Source: Cupriavidus sp. UYMMa02A
Lineage (GTDB): Bacteria > Pseudomonadota > Gammaproteobacteria > Burkholderiales > Burkholderiaceae
Length of the DNA: 34,886 bases
Direction of reading: 5' to 3'
Assembly (NCBI GenBank): GCA_001725945.1
Contig: LRMT01000187.1
Location: 1-34,886, forward strand
Part shown: positions 1 through 9,267 of the stretch, in pieces
How positions within the stretch are numbered: position 1 is the first letter of the stretch
Layout: each line of letters opens with the position of its first letter
Made by a program: the position numbers and the translations under genes
The notes under the pieces: generated by a model
The model's database searches: none
The model's input: only the letters and a program-made list of their open reading frames with translations
What the model was told of the DNA's origin: nothing

Positions 1-205
1 GACACGAATCGTAGTCGGCGACGTCTACAGAATACGCGTGGAACTTGCGCCCGCTCTCCTCCATGCTTCCCAACCAGTTCGGGACGCTGCTGTTGCCGGG
101 CGAATGCGTGACTGCCACTTCATATCCGGCGTCGTGAAGGCGAACACTGATCGCCTCACCAATACCACCCATGCCGCCCGTGACCACGGCAACTTTCCTG
201 GTCAT
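1..205 (-). CDS. phaB: Acetoacetyl-CoA reductase, N-terminal part (cut by window start)
   Basis: This is an NADPH-type short-chain dehydrogenase that reduces acetoacetyl-CoA to (R)-3-hydroxybutyryl-CoA, the monomer of PHB. Reading from ATG at 205 towards 1 gives 68 residues beginning MTRKVAVVTGGMGGIGEAIS, which contains the TGGxGGIG nucleotide-binding loop of PhaB proteins. Later comes the PhaB-like stretch with NWL and F-Y-VDV. A purine-rich ribosome site (GGAG) lies about 6 nt before the ATG. The catalytic Ser/Tyr/Lys half lies outside the window. The neighbouring phaZ points the same way, which fits a PHB locus. Another SDR of the FabG type is possible, but the TGGMGGIG loop and the first 60 residues favour PhaB. 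Confidence 0.82.
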   Translation of the reverse strand, partial: MTRKVAVVTGGMGGIGEAISVRLHDAGYEVAVTHSPGNSSVPNWLGSMEESGRKFHAYSVDVADYDSC

Positions 206-572
206 GTCTCCAGTCCTCTCAATGGTAAAACCGTCTGAACGACGTAGGGTCCGGCAACTCGCCAAGTTCCACCGTCTCGCTAAACGTGGTCAGCGGATTT
301 CGTCCGGGCTGAAAACAATATACCCGAGGATTTCAGCTACTTCACGGCGTCCAGTTCGGCATCCAAGTACACCGGTCGTTCCGGTCGGCGGGTGCGCGGT
401 GCCAGCACCAGTTGCGAGCCGCTGGGAATACACGTAGGGCACCTTCGGGCCCGACGAGCGCCGGGCAGAGAGGATGCGGCAATGGGACAAGTTCGGCTTC
501 CAGCTGATGTCCGCGGCTGCGTTGGACCTTGCAGTGCAAAGCCGTAAGCGCTTCAGCGCAGGCACCGCGGCG
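206..572. other. Spacer with no recognisable intact gene
   Basis: This is about 370 bases between phaB and the end of phaZ. On the plus strand one frame is open from about 447 to 620 (reading through GPDERRAERMRQWDKFGFQL), after an in-frame TAG at 435-437. Its composition looks protein-like, possibly the rest of a granule-associated (phasin-like) protein, but I cannot assign it and see no start with a ribosome site. I see no RNA gene and no clear terminator. Confidence 0.3.
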
Positions 573-1812
573 CTAGCTATCTTGTTGAGTCAGAGCGCGG
601 ATGCCCGGGTATATCTCTGAGTGCCATCGGGGGCCGCAGAAAAGATCATAGTGGCCGCACTGGCGCGCGTCGCGTGCTGCTTGTTGGGTGCCGCTATGCC
701 TCGGCAAAGATCGTGCGCCGCATGGGTCTGCCCACAGCCGGAAATGGCATCGTGGTCGCCTTCGATGGTCAGCAGAGTTGTAGCGTGGATGTCTTGCGGA
801 CGCACGGACTGGCCTTGTACGAACCAATTGCCGCGCGCCAGTCGAAATTCCTTGAACACGATCTGGATGGTATCCAGGTAGAACTCGGCCGCCATGTCAA
901 GCACCGCATGATACGCATCGCGGACGCGCCGGAAGGCTTCGGCACGCTCGTTGTCCCCCCATAGGAGTTCCAAATAGTAGTCCCAGTGTGACGCCACCAA
1001 AGATCCGGCTGCGCAGCCATCAAGCCGGCAAGCTGCAGGAAGTTCGGGCACACCTTGCGGCCGGCACCGGCGTAGCGATCGGGAACTGTATAGATCAAAT
1101 TCCGTTGAAACCACTCGAGCGAGTGGTCCGCGGCTAATTTCCCAACCGCGGTTGGACTGCGACGCGCATCGATCGGCCCGCCTATTAGGATCAGGCTTCT
1201 AGGAGTCGGCTCATCCGCGCTGGCCAGCAGGGAAATAGCCGCCAGAGCCGGCACGGTGGCCTGGCAGATAGCAATCACATGCAGTGGTTCCGCCGTGCCA
1301 ATCTGACGAATAAACTCCTGCAGCTCGGTGACATAATCATCCAGGTCAAACGGCCCGTCCACCAGTGGAACGCAGCGCGCATCAACCCAGTCCGTCACAT
1401 AGACGATATGCTCGGGCAATAAGGTTTCGATGACCTCGCGAAGCATGACGGCGTGATGCCCAGCAAGCGGCGCACAGATCAGCACAGCAGGTCTTGGGTG
1501 TGAAGCGGCGGCGCCAAGTGCAACCGGATCAGGTACGAAGCGCAAGAGGCGGCAAAATGCCTTCTTCAGCACGACTTGCTCGACCACAGGGATGGTGCAG
1601 CCGTAGTGCTCAACGGCTGCGATACCGAACGCTGGCTTGTCATAGGTTTGTCCCAGGCGGTACAGCATGTCGTAACCAGCGGCAAAGGCGGGAGCGCCCG
1701 GTATCTGTGACAGAGGACTTCTAAGATCGGAAAACGCACTTGCCGCGCTCGCTGCCCACGCAGCGAATGGCGCGAACATCGCGCGCTGGTACTCCATGAG
1801 CCGGTAGAGCAT
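573..1812 (-). CDS. phaZ: Intracellular PHB depolymerase (two frameshifts as given)
   Basis: This enzyme mobilises intracellular PHB granules by hydrolysing the polyester to hydroxybutyrate or its CoA ester. The start at 1812 (MLYRLMEYQRAM) is preferred over the ATG 12 nt upstream, because GGAGG sits 5 nt before it and family members begin MLYQ-. The catalytic Cys is in ICQATVPALAAI, replacing the usual lipase-box Ser as in PhaZ1 of Cupriavidus. The Asp of the triad is in TIEGDHDAISG and the His in GHYDLFCG. The product reads in three frames. The first runs to about 1000. A second (VASHWDYYLELLWG onward) runs to about 655. A third (GHYDLFCGPRWHSEIYPGIRAL) runs to the stop at 573. The summed length of about 413 residues matches the family (about 419). 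Either it is a pseudogene or the sequence has two indels. Confidence 0.85.
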
Positions 1813-2204
1813 GGAGGCCTCCAAGAGTTACACCGTGTTGGCCGGCGGCCACGGTCCAAACTGCAGACCTGATCGGTCCAGGCTGCTTTGAAGGGGGCAA
1901 TGTCGAGGCAGGCGTACCCGCAGATCTCGCCTTCGGCCCAATACCGATGCAGGTGCAGGGACCCTATCAGGGTTTCACTATAGGCGGGCCAGCTATTGCT
2001 GCAGTGCCAAAGATCGATGGAACAGTGGCGGTGAGCTGGTCGGTCGAAGGACAGGACCGCGTAGCAACGCTCGTCTTTCAGCTACATTGCGCGGCGTGGG
2101 TCGACTCGCCGTGGCGCGGCACGCCGCGCCACCAGACGCAAAGGTGTCGTCATGGGGAGCGGCCAGTGCACGATTAGCGTACCCCCGGGGCGGGATCTCG
2201 ATGC
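1813..2204. other. Spacer, unassigned coding-like stretch
   Basis: These are 390 bases between phaZ and the alcohol dehydrogenase remnant. A plus-strand frame is open from about 1870 to 2177, passing through GPYQGFTIGGPAIAAVPKID. It has no start with a ribosome site and no family I recognise. It may be another gene remnant in this broken area. Confidence 0.25.
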
Positions 2205-2412
2205 GTGCGCCCAGCAGGACCTCTCCTGCCGCCTGGTCTGCCTTTCCTGCCGCATGACGTTTGCAACGCGATCCTGCTGCCGCACGTATCGGAGTTCAAC
2301 CTCATTACCGCGCCTGAACGCTTCGCGAAAATCGCCGAACTGCTCGGCGAAAGCATTGGGAGCCTGGGCACCAGCGACGCTGCCAAAGCTGTGCCCCTTG
2401 CCCTCCCTATGG
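2205..2412 (+). pseudogene. Remnant of an iron-containing alcohol dehydrogenase
   Basis: The frame reads GLPFLPHDVCNAILLPHV, then EFNLITAPERFAKIAELLGE. This is the metal-site helix region of group III (iron-type) alcohol dehydrogenases, where the family has GxxHGxxNAxxLPxVxxFN. The Gly/His spacing is slightly altered (LPHDVCNAILLP). Only about 60 residues of a protein of some 380 remain. The rest is missing on both sides, and the similarity stops just before the stop codon of the convergent binding-protein gene at 2427. It is therefore a gene fragment, not a small gene. An iron-type ADH next to a quinoprotein ADH island suggests that an alcohol-metabolism gene once stood here. Confidence 0.65.
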
Positions 2413-2426
2413 ATTTCTATCGACCC

Positions 2427-3315
2427 CTATGGCTCCTGCAGGGTCACCCCATGGCTGGCGAAGATGCGGGCCAGTTCGCCCTTGCGCCGCAGCGCGTCCA
2501 GTGCTTTTTCCAGCGATTCGGCCAGTGCCTTGTCGCCCGCCTTGATCGCCATGCCGATGGCCCATCCGCGTGGCGGTAACAGCGGCGAGCTGATGTCCGC
2601 GGAAGAAAAGCGCGTGGCGGACTGATCTGTGGTCTTCAGCGCGCTCTCGTATTGCGCGCGGGTCACCACCGCAGCGGCGATTTCACCGGAGAAAAGCGCT
2701 CGCAAGGCGTCGTCGGCTTCGGCGTAGATCTTCACCTTGTCGCGCAGCGCGCCGCCCGCGCCGGACAGCAACGCGTTGGCGCCGGCCGAGCCGGCGGCGG
2801 CGCCGGTAGGCTGGCCGGCCAAGTCTTCGAGGCCGCGCGCGTCGCGCACGCGCTCGCGGTCGCGCACCAGCACGAAGGTGCTCGCGGTAGTAGGGAGCGA
2901 AGATCAGCGCCTGGTCGTTGGCGCGCATGAAAGCGCGGTCGACCGGCACGTGCAGCATCACGTCCGCCGGACCGTAGCCGAGGTAATGGCCGCGCCATAC
3001 CATCGATCGCAGGTCGTCGGACATGTCATCGTCGGCATCGAACGGCAACAGCGACACTTGCAAACCCAACTCGGTGGCCAACGCTTTGGCCAGCGTTACA
3101 TCTATGCCGGCATACTGGGTGCCCGCAACCGCCGAGAACGGTGGCAAGCCCTTGTAGACAGCGACCTTCAGCGTGCCGTTCTGGCGGATTCTGGCCAGGT
3201 CCGCCAGCGCCGGCTGAGCGCCGAGCAGCGCGCCTGCCGCCAGCAAGCGCCGCACAGCCTGCGCCGGGCTGCTGCTGGTCGGCGCGGCAGCAGGCGGACA
3301 ATGCATCGGTGACAT
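2427..3315 (-). CDS. Quinoprotein-dehydrogenase-associated periplasmic binding protein (one frameshift)
   Basis: This looks like a family 3 periplasmic solute-binding protein of the type that accompanies PQQ dehydrogenases (MxaJ/XoxJ-like). The start at 3315 has AGGAGAG 5 nt upstream. A signal-like stretch (AVRRLLAAGALLGAQPALA) is followed by LARIRQNGTLKVAVYKGLPPFS, typical of the mature start of these proteins. GIDVTLAKALATELGLQV and ADVMLHVPVDRAFMRANDQ follow. The frame then changes near 2880 (YYRE, then TFVLVRDRERV) and ends GELARIFASHGVTLQEP. Total is about 295 residues. It lies 69 nt downstream of the cytochrome gene on the same strand, so the two are probably one operon. XoxJ is known to bind and help activate lanthanide methanol dehydrogenase; a similar partner role here is inference. 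Confidence 0.75.
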
Positions 3316-3384
3316 GGAGTCTCTCCTGAACTCGGAAGACAACGAATATTGAAGAAATGCTTGGCCTGCGGGACTTTTGATGCC

Positions 3385-3864
3385 TTACTCGTGCCGCGAT
3401 TCCAGGTAGGTCTTGATCGCCCACACCGCTTCCTGGCTCAGCACGCCGTCGAACGGGGGGCATGTAGACGCGGCCGTCGCGAGTTCGGCCTTTGCGGACG
3501 GTGGTGGTGAAGTACTGCGAGATCTCGGTCATGCAGGCCTGCTTCTTCTTGGCATCGGCGAGCGACACGCAGTCGCTATCGAGCTTGCGCAGATCGGGGG
3601 CGATGCCGCCGGACACCGCTTCCAGGCCATGGCAGCGCGCGCAGTTCTGGTTGTAGGCTGAGCTGCCAATACGCTGGGCCTCCTGTTGCTCTGTCCCGGC
3701 GCGATAGGGGTTGTCCGGACGCCAGTCGTCGCCCAGCTGCGGCAAGGACTTGGTGTCGACGGCTTGCGGCGTAACATCGCCATGGGCCCATACGGTCCGG
3801 CCGGGGTGGCGCTCAGCATGGCGCAGAGCGAAAGCAGGGCAAGCAGGCGGCGCTGCGTTTTCAT
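3385..3864 (-). CDS. pedF: PedF-like periplasmic cytochrome c (two frameshifts)
   Basis: This is a c-type cytochrome that takes electrons from PQQ alcohol dehydrogenases. It begins MKTQRRLLALLSLCAML, a signal peptide, at 3864. The frame changes near 3800, giving VWAHGDVTPQAVDTKSLPQL, a typical PedF N-terminus. SAYNQNCARCHGLEAVSGG contains the CxxCH haem site, and GRVYMPP supplies the likely axial Met. A second shift falls in a run of six G (3457-3462, plus strand). Removing one base restores MPPFDGVLSQEAVWAIKTYLE and the stop at 3385, giving about 159 residues. A sigma54-type promoter lies upstream at 3912-3927. Confidence 0.85.
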
Positions 3865-3911
3865 GAATGTCTCCTACAGTTGTGGATGAGATTTTTGTTT
3901 GCCACCATTTC

Positions 3912-3927
3912 TGCAAGAGCCATACCA
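3912..3927 (-). promoter_or_regulatory. Candidate sigma54 (-24/-12) promoter for the cytochrome operon
   Basis: On the minus strand the sequence is TGGTATGGCTCTTGCA, with GG and GC exactly 10 nt apart. It compares well with the consensus TGGCACG-N4-TTGCA. It lies about 48 nt upstream of the cytochrome start at 3864. The divergent gene encodes a sigma54 activator, which makes the match more credible. Confidence 0.65.
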
Positions 3928-4032
3928 GTAGGCCGGAACGGGCGCCGCGCGGCCTCGCAGCGGGCTTTTCGGGGCTTGCGCCGGCGTGTGCGATGCACCA
4001 TCGCCGCGACGGTGTCCCGGAATTCCACACTC

Positions 4033-4048
4033 TGGCAAGCGTTTTGCT
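4033..4048 (+). promoter_or_regulatory. Candidate sigma54 promoter for the activator gene
   Basis: The plus strand reads TGGCAAGCGTTTTGCT, with GG-N10-GC spacing and strong consensus fit in both boxes. It lies about 100 nt before the activator start at 4148. This would make the activator gene dependent on sigma54 and possibly autoregulated. Confidence 0.6.
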
Positions 4049-4147
4049 TCATGGCGCAACACTGTCGACCCCCGCCTGCCTACGGCGATGAGGGCCGACT
4101 GCGACCCGCGCAAAGATCGCGGGCGACTTCCAACAGGAGACCCAGAC

Positions 4148-6166
4148 ATGACCATCCCAGCGGAGCCCACTCGCCCTGCCATCTCCGGCGCGACGGGCGA
4201 CATGGCCGGCCAGCCCGAGCGCGCCGAATTGATCGCGCAGGCCCACCAGCGTTCCGCCTCCTATGGCCTGCGCCCCTATGAATCGCCGGACTTCTGCCCC
4301 GTGCTGCAAAGCGAACTGAAGACGCGAATCGAACGCAGCCAGTCCCTGTTCACCTACGCGCTGCCGGTGATGGAGACGCTCTACGACCAGATTGTGAATA
4401 CGCAGAGCATGGTGATCCTGACAGACGCGGACGGCCTGATCCTGCACTCGCTGGGCGACGACGATTTCCTCGCGCGCGCCGACAAGGTGGCGCTGCGCGC
4501 GGGCGCAGACTGGTCGGAGGAGAGCCGCGGCACCAACGCCATTGGCACCGCCCTGGCAGAAAACCGCGCCACGCTGGTCCACGGCGCCGACCACTTCCTG
4601 GAGGCCAACCAATTCCTGACCTGCTCGTGCATGACCATCCTGGACCCCTACGGCAAGACTGTCGGGGCGCTGGATGTGACGGGCGACCAGCGCGGCTTCC
4701 ACAAGCACACCATGGCGCTGGTGCGGATGTCGGCGCAGATGATTGAAAACCAGTTGTTCGGCAACGCGTTCCGCGACATGGTGTGCATCCATTTCCATTC
4801 GCGCGCCGAGTTTCTGGGCACGCTGGTGGAAGGTCTCGTCTCGTTCACGCCCGGCGGGCGCTTCCTGTCGTCAAACCGCAGCGGACAGTTCCAGTTGGGT
4901 CTGTCGATTGCGGCGCTGCAGGCGCATACCTTTTCTTCGCTGTTCGGGATGCCGATGTCCCTGCTTTTTGATGCCGTGCGCGTCGCGCCGGCCGGTATCG
5001 TGCAGTTGCAGTTGCCGAGTGGCGTCAAGGTCAGCGCGCGCATGGAATGGAAATCCAGTCCTGCCTCGATGCCTGGGACGCCGTATCCGCGGGCACCCAG
5101 GATGCCGTCGCGCGCGGGACGCCTCAGCCCGTCCCGGCCCGGCCCGAGGGGCTGGCGACCTGGACACCGGCGACGCGCAGATTCGGACCGTGATCGGGAA
5201 GCTGCGCAAGGTCATCGGCAAGGACATCCCGGTAATGGTGCTGGGCGAAACCGGTACGGGCAAGGAACTGATGGCACGCGCGATCCATGCCGACAGCCCG
5301 CGCCACGGGGGCCCTTTCATCGCGGTGAACTGCGCCTCGATCCCCGAGAACCTGATCGAGTCGGAGCTGTTCGGTTACGAGGAAGGTGCCTTCACCGGCG
5401 CCCGGAAGAAAGGCGGCATCGGCAAGATGCTGCTGGCCAACGGCGGTACCCTGTTCCTGGACGAGATCGGCGACATGCCGCTGCATCTGCAGGGCCGGCT
5501 TCTGCGCGCACTGCAGGAACGCGCCGTCCAGCCGCTGGGCAGCAGCAAGGTGATCCAGGTCGACGTGCTGGTGGTCTGCGCGACCAACCGCAACCTGCGC
5601 GAAATGGTCGCCAGCGGCCAGTTCCGCGAAGACTTGTACTACCGCCTGAACGGGCTCGTGATACGGCTGCCGGCCCTGCGCGAGCGCAGCGACCTTGATG
5701 TGGTGGCGGGCAAGCTGCTGCGCCAGGACCACGGCCATGCCAGCGGTGAGCCACCCCGCATCAGCGATTCGGTGATGGAACTCTTCCGGCGCTATCACTG
5801 GCCGGGCAATATGCGCCAGCTCGGCAACCTGTTGCGCACGGCGCGTCTGATGGCGGACGCGAAGCCGAGATCACCGAAGACCACCTGCCCGACGATTTCC
5901 TGGATGACCTGCGCGAGCGGCAGGAGCAGGCGGTAATGCTGGCGGGCCAGGTGGTGCCAGGCTTGCCGGTAGCCACGGTGCTGCCCATCGCACAAGCGGG
6001 CGCGCAGCCCACGCGGCTTGCCGAGGTCGAGGCGCTTGCCATCGTCGCCGCGGTGAACGCGCACCACGGCAATATCTCGGCGGCAGCCAAAGCGCTGGGC
6101 ATCTCGCGCAATACGGTCTACCGGAAGATGGAAGAAGCGCGCGGGCTGTCGCAACCACCGGGCTGA
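4148..6166 (+). CDS. AcoR-family sigma54-dependent transcriptional activator (frameshifted)
   Basis: This is an enhancer-binding protein that remodels sigma54 RNA polymerase using ATP. The start at 4148 has AGGAGA 9 nt upstream. The N-terminal half (LQSELKTRIERSQ, then a GAF-like domain with SRGTNAIGTALAE) is typical of AcoR/acetoin and alcohol regulators. The AAA+ domain has Walker A GETGTGKE, the sigma54 contact loop GAFTGAR and Walker B GTLFLDEIGD. A Fis-type helix-turn-helix (ISAAAKALGISRNTVYRKM) ends it. The linker at about 5050-5150 passes through three frames (a natural-looking DAWDAVSAGTQDAV lies in the third), and another shift falls near 5855. All parts are present, for about 672 residues. 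It is divergent from the cytochrome operon and lies beside pqq genes, so control of alcohol oxidation is the likely role. Confidence 0.88.
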
Positions 6167-6211
6167 TCCTGGTCTGCCGCAGGGCGTCGCCGCTCAGGCC
6201 GGTGGCTCGGG

Positions 6212-7137
6212 TTATCCCTGCCAGCGTGCGGCGCCAATCGCGGCGGCAAGGGCCTTGCCCAGCGAGCCGGTGGCGAGGTGCCCGCCATCGACCCATACCA
6301 GCGCGCGCCAGGGGCGGCCCGCAAGCGCCGTGCGTTGGCGGGACGGCACACCGCATCGGCCCGTCCATGCAGCAGCGTGACCGGCAGCCCATGGGCAGCA
6401 ATCGTCCGCGCCGCCTGAAGCAGCCGCGGCTTCCCCAGCCCGGCCCGGTTGCGCAGGTAGTGCGCCTGGATGCGGTACTTGGCGACCATTGCCTCCAGCG
6501 CCCACAGCGGGAGGCGCTGCCCCGCGGGCAGCCCCAGCAATGCCTGTTCGCTCGATCGCCACGACGCAGCGGTGTCCCATTTCTGAACAGGTGTCCCACG
6601 TTGCAACAGCCGTGACACAGTGAGCAGGCAACCGCGTGCATCCGGCAAGCGTTCGCCTTGCGGCTTGATGCGTCGCAACATGCATCGGCCGCCGCGGCGC
6701 GGCGCGAACAGCTTGGCCACATCGTCGCGCCCGGTCAGGAACGCTCCGCGCAATACCAACGCCGCCACCGCATCCGGGCACTTCGCCGCATAAGCCAGCC
6801 CGAGGGCCGCGCCCCAGGAACCGCCGACCACGCCCCAGCGCTCGATGCCCAGCGTCTGGCGCAGGAGTTCGATGTCAGCCAGCAGTGCGCTCACGTTATT
6901 GCGACGCAGGCTCCCCGCCGGCCTCGACTTGCCTGTGCCGCGCTGGTCCGGCATCACCACACGATGCCATTGCGGATCGAACCATGCCGCCATTGCCGCG
7001 GAGCAGCCGCTTCCGGGACCACCGTGCAGGACCAGCCATGGCTCGCCATCCGTGGGTCCGGCCAGGCGCACGTGCACGCGCTGCGCGTCCGGCGTACGCA
7101 GGTAAAAGCAGTCAGATGTCGGGGGCACGTCGGGCAT
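6212..7137 (-). CDS. Alpha/beta hydrolase of the prolyl iminopeptidase family (one frameshift)
   Basis: The start at 7137 (MPDVPPTSDCFYLRTPD) has a weak AAGG about 8 nt upstream. Motifs typical of proline iminopeptidases are seen. HGGPGSGCSAAM is the oxyanion loop, DQRGTGKSRPAG follows, and the nucleophile elbow GGSWGAALGLAYA contains the Ser. The acid and His regions follow (LLHGRADAVC and WVDGGHLA). The frame changes near 6335; the C-terminus reads VWVDGGHLATGSLGKALAAAIG. Total is about 308 residues. The gene is divergent from pqqA, with 82 nt between the start codons. PQQ synthesis needs proteolysis of PqqA and no pqqF/pqqG is seen here, so a peptidase role in the pathway is possible but unproven. 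A general aminopeptidase is the plain reading. Confidence 0.78.
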
Positions 7138-7219
7138 GGATGTTGCCTTGAGGGAATGCGGCAGCCAGTCTGCCGCGCCAAGACGATATTCACTAACCAT
7201 GCCACCCAAGGAGAGAGAC

Positions 7220-7294
7220 ATGACCTGGACCACGCCTGCCTATTCCGAGCTGCGACTGGGCTTTGAGATCACGATGTACATCGCCAACCGCTGA
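7220..7294 (+). CDS. pqqA: PQQ precursor peptide PqqA
   Basis: This is a 24-residue ribosomal peptide from which pyrroloquinoline quinone is made. It is too short for most gene finders. The ATG at 7220 has a strong AAGGAG 8 nt upstream. The C-terminal half GFEITMYIANR carries the invariant Glu16 and Tyr20, the two residues that PqqE joins by a carbon-carbon bond and that become the PQQ skeleton. Length and Glu-x3-Tyr spacing match known PqqA peptides. pqqB follows 97 nt later on the same strand. Confidence 0.95.
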   Translation: MTWTTPAYSELRLGFEITMYIANR

Positions 7295-7391
7295 AGCCCG
7301 CTGCACGCGGCGGCGTGTCGGTGTGCGGTCCGACATGCCGGGCCGCACGCCTGCCCCGTGCCTCGATGACCCACCTGGACCAGTTCGCGCC

Positions 7392-8309
7392 ATGACAACC
7401 ATCCGCGTACTCGGATCGGCCGCCGGCGGCGGCTTTCCGCAGTGGAACTGCAACTGCCACAACTGCGATGGCGTGCGCCGCGGTACCGTACGGGCCACGC
7501 CGCGCACACAGTCATCGATTGCCCTGTCCGGCGACGGAGCAGAATCGATCGTGGTCAACGCTTCTCCCGACATCCTGCAGCAACTGCGCCAGACGCCCGC
7601 GCTGCAACCGGCACGCGCGCCACGCGATACAGCGATCGCTGCCGTGTTGTTGATGGATGCCCAGATCGATCACGTTACCGGCCTGCTGATGCTGCGCGAG
7701 CACCAGCAGGCGTTGCCGCTATTTGCCACGGCCGCGGTGCTCGACGACTTGAGCAACGCGTTCCCCCTGACGCGCATGTTGTCGCACTACTGTGGCTTGC
7801 AGACGCACACCTTGCCCTGCGATGGCACGCCGTTTTCCGTGCCGCCGCTTGACAGCGTCATGCTCACTGCGGTGCCTCTGCAAAGCAAGGCGCCGCCCTA
7901 TTCGCCCAGCCGCCACGCGCCGCGGGTGGGTGACAACATCGGCCTGCGCATCGAGGATCGCCGCAGCGGGCGCCGCGCGTTCTATGCGCCCGGCCTGGGC
8001 AGCGTAGAAGACCACGTCTTCGCCGAGCTGCGCAGCGCGGACGTCATACTGGTCGACGGCACCTTCTGGCGCGAGGACGAGATGCAGTCGCTCGGCTTCT
8101 CCGCCAAGGCTGCCGCCGACATGGGCCACCTGCCCCTGTCGGGCCCCGGCGGCATGATCGAGATCCTCGAGCGGCTGCCCGCGAGCCGCAAGATCCTTAT
8201 CCACATCAACAATACCAACCCCGTGCTGGTGGAAGACTCGCCGGAGCGCGCCGTACTGGCGCGGCACGGCATCGAGCTGGCGTACGACGGCATGGAGATC
8301 ACGCTATGA
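7392..8309 (+). CDS. pqqB: PQQ biosynthesis protein PqqB
   Basis: PqqB is a metallo-beta-lactamase-fold protein of PQQ synthesis, now thought to hydroxylate the tyrosine of the processed PqqA intermediate. The frame is intact at 305 residues, the usual length. It begins MTTIRVLGSAAGGGFPQWNC, a typical PqqB N-terminus, and includes CNCHNC, MDAQIDHVTGLLMLREHQ and HINNTNPVL. The open frame continues upstream to 7263, but the start at 7392 is chosen because family members begin just there; its ribosome site is weak. The stop overlaps the pqqC start (ATGA), so translation is coupled. Confidence 0.96.
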   Translation: MTTIRVLGSAAGGGFPQWNCNCHNCDGVRRGTVRATPRTQSSIALSGDGAESIVVNASPDILQQLRQTPALQPARAPRDTAIAAVLLMDAQIDHVTGLLMLREHQQALPLFATAAVLDDLSNAFPLTRMLSHYCGLQTHTLPCDGTPFSVPPLDSVMLTAVPLQSKAPPYSPSRHAPRVGDNIGLRIEDRRSGRRAFYAPGLGSVEDHVFAELRSADVILVDGTFWREDEMQSLGFSAKAAADMGHLPLSGPGGMIEILERLPASRKILIHINNTNPVLVEDSPERAVLARHGIELAYDGMEITL

Positions 8310-8998
8310 CCTATTCCACCGCATCGAGCCCCGCGGAATTTGAAGCCCGGCTACGCGCCAGGGAAAGCGGCTACCACATTCATCACCCGTTCAACCAACG
8401 CATGGCTGCGGGGCAGTGCTCGCCAGGACAGATCCGCGCCTGGGTTGCCAATCGCTTCTACTACCAGGCCAGTATCCCGTTGAAGGACGCCGCCATCCTT
8501 GCCAATTGCCCCGAGCGCGACACGCGCCGCGAGTGGGTGGTGCGCATCCTCGACCACGACGGTACCGACACCCAGCCCGGGGGCATTGAGGCGTGGCTGC
8601 GGCTGGGCCAGGCCACGGGGCTCGAGCGCGAGGCATTGCTCGACCATCGGCACGTGCTGCCCGGCGTTCGCTTCGCCGTCGACGCCTATGTCAACTTCGC
8701 GCGGCGCGCACCGTGGCAGGAAGGCGTGTGCTCATCGCTCACCGAGATGTTCGCACCGGAGATCCACAAGGAGCGGCTCGCTGGCTGGCCCACGCATTAC
8801 CCGTGGATCGAGGCCGCCGGGCTGGACTACTTCCGTTCGCGCATCCCGCTCGCGCAGCGCGACGTCGAGCACGGACTGCGCGTGACGCTCAACTACTTCC
8901 GCACGCCAGAGCAACAGCAACGCGCGCTCGATATCCTGCAATTCAAGCTCGACGTGCTCTGGTCGATGCTCGATGCGATCCAGTTGGCCAACCCATGA
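8306..8998 (+). CDS. pqqC: PqqC, pyrroloquinoline-quinone synthase
   Basis: PqqC carries out the last step of PQQ synthesis, the cofactor-free oxidative ring closure of the tricyclic intermediate (AHQQ) to PQQ using oxygen. The 230-residue frame is intact and within the family's usual size. It contains YHIHHPFNQRMAAG near the N-terminus, ANRFYYQASIPLKDAAILAN, LTEMFAPEIHKERL, GWPTHYPWIEAAG and FKLDVLWSMLDAI, all characteristic of PqqC. The start overlaps the end of pqqB by 4 nt, and its own stop overlaps the pqqD start by 4 nt. Confidence 0.97.
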   Translation: MTYSTASSPAEFEARLRARESGYHIHHPFNQRMAAGQCSPGQIRAWVANRFYYQASIPLKDAAILANCPERDTRREWVVRILDHDGTDTQPGGIEAWLRLGQATGLEREALLDHRHVLPGVRFAVDAYVNFARRAPWQEGVCSSLTEMFAPEIHKERLAGWPTHYPWIEAAGLDYFRSRIPLAQRDVEHGLRVTLNYFRTPEQQQRALDILQFKLDVLWSMLDAIQLANP

Positions 8999-9267
8999 CG
9001 ACCAATCCACCAGACCTCGCCCGTCCGGTCCTGCACCGGAGCTTCCGCCTGCAGTGGGAAGACGCCCAGCAGAGCTGGGTGCTGCTCTACCCGGAGGGCA
9101 TGGTGACCCTCAACGACAGCGCCGCCGCCATCCTGCAGCGCTGCGACGGCAACCACACGCTGGACATGGTGATTGACGACCTGCAGGCCGCGTTCGGCGT
9201 GCAGGGCATCGCCCCGGAGGTACACGCCTTTGTCAAACATGCGACCGAACGCGGCTGGCTGGTCTGA
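8995..9267 (+). CDS. pqqD: PqqD, PqqA peptide chaperone
   Basis: PqqD is a small RiPP recognition-element protein that binds PqqA and presents it to the radical SAM enzyme PqqE. The frame gives 90 residues. It includes FRLQWEDAQQSWVLLYPEG, MVTLNDSAAAILQRCDG and VHAFVKHATERGWLV, matching the family's beta-sheet and winged-helix pattern. The start at 8995 overlaps the pqqC stop (ATGA). The likely pqqE start at 9239 lies inside its 3' end. Confidence 0.95.
   Translation: MTTNPPDLARPVLHRSFRLQWEDAQQSWVLLYPEGMVTLNDSAAAILQRCDGNHTLDMVIDDLQAAFGVQGIAPEVHAFVKHATERGWLV

Noticed and set aside
4049..4798. 249-codon open frame on the minus strand
   Set aside because: It is antisense to the GAF half of the sigma54 activator; it has no motif of its own.
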